Shown here one piece after another: positions 1-64,000 of a stretch of DNA of 64,000 nucleotides (positions are counted from its first letter, which is position 1; every line of letters begins with the position of its first letter). Both the position numbers and the translations under genes were made by a program. The notes below the pieces were generated by a model. It was not told the DNA's origin. It did no database searches and saw nothing but the letters and a program-made list of their open reading frames with translations. The stretch comes from Trematomus loennbergii. Lineage: Eukaryota; Chordata; Actinopteri; Perciformes; Nototheniidae. The stretch covers positions 20,789,001 through 20,853,000 of the forward strand of contig JAAOOA010000026.1 of assembly GCA_012861695.1 (NCBI GenBank). The letters run 5' to 3'.

Positions 1-482
1 GCCATTTAATAAATGGGCCTGGTAAATGGAACGGAGTTGAAGATGAAATGCCTCGCTGCGGGCCAGACGGCCCCATGTTGAGGGAAGATTTATTATTTCT
101 CAGCCCTTCTTTTTCTTTCTAGTCTGTCTTCCTAGTTCCTGAATTTGAGACTTTAAACCTTTTACTTTGACCGTTTTGTGACTTCTCACCCATCCTCTGC
201 AAAAACCTTTTGTACTTTAGCACAAACAAAATCACAATCCCTCAGACATCTCTTCAAGTGTGACTAAGTCTTAGTTGCTTCATTAAAAAAAAATGCATCT
301 GGTTGTAGCATTCACAAGGCAGGCATTTAATGAACTGAGTAGTGAGAGCAGCTTGATGCAGGAGTCACCCTCAGCCTGATTTGCATTTCCAAAGAGAGAT
401 TTCCCGCTCGTGTGTAAACAGAAACACAATACAACAGTGAATAATGTTATGGTGTGAGCAGGGTAACAGCATACGGGCTCAC
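1..482 (-). other. intron 30, partial
   Basis: Start of the intron after exon 30. No exon resembling IVS3 (NYFRDAW) or the e31a dipeptide insert is present. Nothing else recognised. Confidence 0.8.
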
Positions 483-59814
<59,332 letters not shown>

Positions 59815-61419
59815 CTGACACAGAGAAAAAATAATTAGGGAAAGAGAATTAGATCGATAGGCAAATGTACATATTCAGGTCCTTTTTCATTTTAAACTTC
59901 TTCTTACTGTATGTGTCTAATGGATAGACGGATGGTAGGATTAATAGTGAGATCTCAAAGTACTATAATTATTGAAAAGGTTTGCCTCCATGAGAAAAGT
60001 TAACAGAAAGTTAACAACAGCAAAACTATGTTTGCTGAGAACTTCCAAAACAAATGCATTTTCGCTCAAATGTTACAGAGTAAACAGTCTCTCGCTACAC
60101 CTCCAGACTTCTACATTTAAGTGTTTATATGGCATAATACTAAGGAAAATGCATTCAAGGTAACAAAGGGTGAGTCATTCAAATACAATGTTAATTTAAA
60201 GTGTAAAGCATTCTTTTAAGACACTGAAATGATTGCAGTACTCCAAAATGCTAGCAGGTTTTATTCGGGTCCTATCACCTGCAACTTTCTTTAGCTGCCT
60301 TATATTGCCCTGATATGTATAATATCCCATGATCTCTTAACTATTAATCATGTCGTGCCGATTACACCTCCATAGGGAAACACCTGGGAACATCCTCCCA
60401 GGTGCCCGCCCACATAGACTGCTTCTCTCAATAGAGACCATTGACCTATGGACCTTATCATGCAGAGTGTGACTGCAGCCTCATTCTGTCAGTCATTGCA
60501 CAAAGCCTGGACCACAGGTGAAGGCTGGCACAGACATGGACAGGTGGATCTGGAGCTCTGCTGTGCCCTGGCTCCCTCTTCAGCAGCAGGCTCCAGCAGA
60601 GCGGCACTGTTATCGCATCTGAGGCACCGGGCCAGCAGCCATTATCACAGCCTCTCATCTTCACTCACAACATCTGGAAGTAAACTATTGGCTCCTTTCC
60701 CCATTTATTAAACATAAATAAATATGCTGTTAATGGGTTCTTATTTCAGTTGAATTATTCCACTCCATTGATGGTGCAGGTGAAAGTTATTGGTACTTTA
60801 AGATAGTGCTAACACATCACGAGGGATGACATCTAAGTTGTACCTTATCGGAGTGACTGGGAGAATCGAAGATACCATATGTTCAAAGGGTGGTATTATT
60901 TACCCCAAATACAAACAAACAATATGAACTTATGTAACAAAGTTGTGGGCACATACTGTAAAGGAGGTCAACCAAACTGAATAACATTAGCTAATAATGA
61001 CAAAGACTGAACACAGAGAGGAACATCTAAAATGGCAGATCAAACAAATAGTATGTTTGCAATTAACCACAACAGGAGCTCCAACAAAGTAACATAGTCT
61101 AAATAATTAAACTAAAGTCTGAGATCTTTGTTATACTTTCTCTACATCTTTCTTTATCCAGTGGAGCATACTTGTGAAAATACAAGTGCACACAGATACA
61201 CAGTAGAAGATGCACACTTCAGGTAATGAAGTAAATCAAGATTATCTAGTATTAAACTGCACTATACGTATGTTTCTTTGTCTAAAACGTATTAAAGCCT
61301 CCCAACAATGCCAAAAACATCAAATAGGATATGACTTTTAAGCAACAATAAACAAAAACTTGATAAAGATGTGTTTTTCAGTGAGTTTACAGAAGTTGTG
61401 TTGTCAGGGTTACGTCAGA

Positions 61420-61500
61420 TCAAAGTCAAAGTCAACTTTATTGTCACTCTTCTGTTTGTGTGATACAGACAGGGAGATCGAAATGCTGTTTCTTCCAATC
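61420..61500. mobile_element. interspersed repeat fragment
   Basis: AAAGTCAAAGTCAACTTTAT, then TGTCACTCTTCTGTTTGTGT and ATCGAAATGCTGTTTCTTC match a phrase I know as dispersed in fish genomes, but the family is not certain. Confidence 0.4.
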
Positions 61501-62529
61501 CAAAGGTTATCGAGGAAGTGGTCTAACTAAGTGAGATGTGTCACTATGTGCTTGACTGAGCAGGGATTATGAGGTTACAGGGCGGAGGGAAGCAGAGAGT
61601 TATTTTGAAGGATGAGCTGGAACACACGTCAGCAGATGGGGATCAGAATAAAGAATACATGTGCTGAGTATAACAGATGCCATGTGCAGCCAGAGTTTCA
61701 TGAGGGATGTGCCATGATCACAGACCCTGCCAGGTATTAACGATGATTTGGAGAGCCAGATTGCACAGCCAACATCACTCTGGTGTCACTCCAGTAAAAT
61801 GTCTCCTTTCCCTATCCTTCGTACTGACAGGTGCTGCGTCAGCCGGACTCAGCGTCCACGGGCGCTACAGGATCATCTCAGTTCTCTACTCTCTTCTATT
61901 GAGTGCTGTTTCTAAAGTATTGGGGCTAACATTTCTTAATGAAACATTTAAAAGTCAAAGTGAAATGTCATATATATTTAAAAATGTTTTTTTTCCATAA
62001 TAATTTTATTTTTTTATAATATTTGTTGTTTTATTAATGGCAGTTGGTCATAAAAAATGTATGGAAATGTTTCTTTAAATGCTTTTGTGTTTTTAGTTCA
62101 ACTCTGAGCCAGTAGGACATACCACCATAGAATATCACTCCTAATATATTCTGAGGGTTTTTAACAGTGGGGTTAGTTCAGTTATCATTCAGCCTGATTT
62201 ATAAAACAATTAATGTCTTTTTTTTAAATTATTTGTTAAGTAATAGACATAGATATCAGAAATTCCCTGAATCTGGCTTCAACCAATGTGTATATTAGTT
62301 TTTCAAAATACATACAATGGACCACCAATTTGATAAGAAAATGCCTCATTGTTGAAGCCAGATTCATAATTATCGTTTCATTGGCAAAGCCTCAGCCGAT
62401 AAAATAACAGAGAAGAAGAAACATTTCCTATTTCCCAAAAGACAAACAAACCAAGCTCCTCAATAACCTTGCACTCAAGTGAAGGGAAGCCAAATAATTC
62501 ACACTTGAAAAAACAAACATGCTCAGACA

Positions 62530-62554
62530 ACACACACACACGCTCACACACACG

Positions 62555-62611
<57 letters not shown>

Positions 62612-62652
62612 ACACACAACACACACACACACCACACACACACACACACACG
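62530..62652 (+). repeat. (CA)n microsatellite
   Basis: CA units with CGCTCA and AACA interruptions, in intron 5. Confidence 0.97.
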
Positions 62653-62780
62653 AAAAAAATAGCTTTTATGGTAAGAAGTTGTCACCAGCGCTGCTCAGAT
62701 TAATCAAACCCTGCTGTGTTTCTGGACTAAAATAACACAATAACACACGTACTGTACATTAGCAAGCTGTGACAACTGCT

Positions 62781-62927
<147 letters not shown>

Positions 62928-64000
62928 GAGACAGACTGATGGACATATCCACATTGTTTTACAGCTGGGCCAGCCAATAGCCCTGCAGGCTCGCCTTTCA
63001 CACTCTCTCTGACACCAGCAGTTTTTATCACTTCCTCACACAATGGGTAATTTCATTCGAGCCCACTGATTGTGTTCTCTATAATTACTATAATGCTGCA
63101 TATAATAATACTACTGCAATAATAAACTGGCTGTGACTGATGAGAAATGGGTTTTGTTGCTATGCTAACTCAAACACAAGGGTGAGGCTTTTTCTTTCTG
63201 CCTCTCCCTCCTCTAGGTCATTTAGTTTTGAGGGTCTTTGGTTAGTCTTAGGTGTTCTGTAGGTTTTAAATGTACAGTAACTGTACACATGATTGTGTTC
63301 CTATTTTTGACATGATGTTAATATCAGTTGTAGTATTAGGGACCTTTTTCTCGAGCTTCAGGTGGCTTATCAGGTTGTCCTATTTCACATATATCCATTA
63401 TCTCTCATGATTGTAAGTTTGTTTGTTTGTGAATGAAATGAGTTGAATAACTAATTGATTCTTGGATAATAAAGATTGCTGTCTTAAAGATGAATCTGGT
63501 GGAAATTGATTTGAAAACTGGATTCTTTTTTGCTTGTTTCTTTCTTTCCTATTAACTCTATTAGATTCTGTTGTTATGATTATTTCAAAACAGGTGTGAA
63601 CTAAACCTTGTAATGGTCTTGTAAATCATCTGGCTGCCAATACATCAAACACATTCAAAATGTGTACAAAAGTTGAAACTCGACAGTACGTATACTTCCT
63701 TCTGATGTAGGAGACAGAACTAGTGGATTGTAACCTCATTGACACCGTCTGAGGTAGCGTTCGATCAAGGGGCGGGAGCATGAGAATTCATATTGAGATA
63801 CAGTGGAAGCTATCAATCAAAACCTGAAGACTGTGAAATACCATTCATCAAAATCAAGATGTGAAAAATGGCTGTCAGAAATTCTGCTGTGCACATTGTT
63901 TGTTGCGTTGATATAAACACGCTGCCTGCCAGCGCTGTGAATGTGAAGCCACTCCTAAGCCGAACACAAACATACATACACGACTTATGAATCATTTATG

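Noticed and set aside
1..482. Exon 31 or the e31a (ET) microexon at the left edge
   Set aside because: No NYFRDAW coding sequence is present, and e31a would come after it.

Overview
The window is a stretch of vertebrate, almost certainly teleost fish, nuclear DNA. It holds the middle part of one large multi-exon gene on the minus strand, encoding the alpha-1 pore subunit of a presynaptic voltage-gated calcium channel. The best assignment is cacna1b (Cav2.2, N-type). The fish call rests on the compact intron/exon style, very long (CA/TG)n microsatellites, and several short inverted-repeat DNA transposons of teleost type. The species and the teleost paralog (zebrafish has cacna1ba and cacna1bb) cannot be told.

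Transcription runs from high to low coordinates. I place 25 constitutive exons, corresponding to mammalian exons 6 to 30: domain I pore loop (59.8 kb), IS6, the beta-subunit-binding helix of the I-II linker, domain II, the long II-III (synprint) loop, domain III, and IVS1-S2 (0.5 kb). Together they carry about 3.74 kb of coding sequence. The 5' exons (N-terminus to IS5) lie beyond position 64000 and the 3' exons (from IVS3 on) lie before position 1. Almost every exon has GT/AG borders and a length that keeps the reading frame, so phases give an independent check.

Alternative exons are the most interesting content. I find orthologs of mammalian e18a (63 nt, 26356-26418) and of microexon e24a (12 nt, 13635-13646, SLMG instead of SFMG). 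I also find a candidate extra 42-nt cassette exon in the II-III loop (25439-25480) that I do not recognise from mammals, and a second in-frame donor that would lengthen exon 9 by 33 nt. A UGCAUG element overlaps the 3' splice site of e18a, with a strong hairpin just upstream. UG and CA repeats more than 100 nt long abut splice sites of exons 22 and 15.

Two exons, 19 and 28, each appear to lack one base and so break the frame as assembled. Elsewhere the gene looks intact and conserved, so sequence error is the leading explanation, but a decaying paralog or real variant is possible.

The remaining sequence is intronic. It holds two families of TTAA-flanked inverted-repeat elements (2 and 3 copies), a hAT-type element with a perfect 8-bp target duplication, several other TIR elements, about ten dinucleotide arrays, one GTAT array, and poly-C tracts. 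I found no other protein gene, tRNA, rRNA or CRISPR array.
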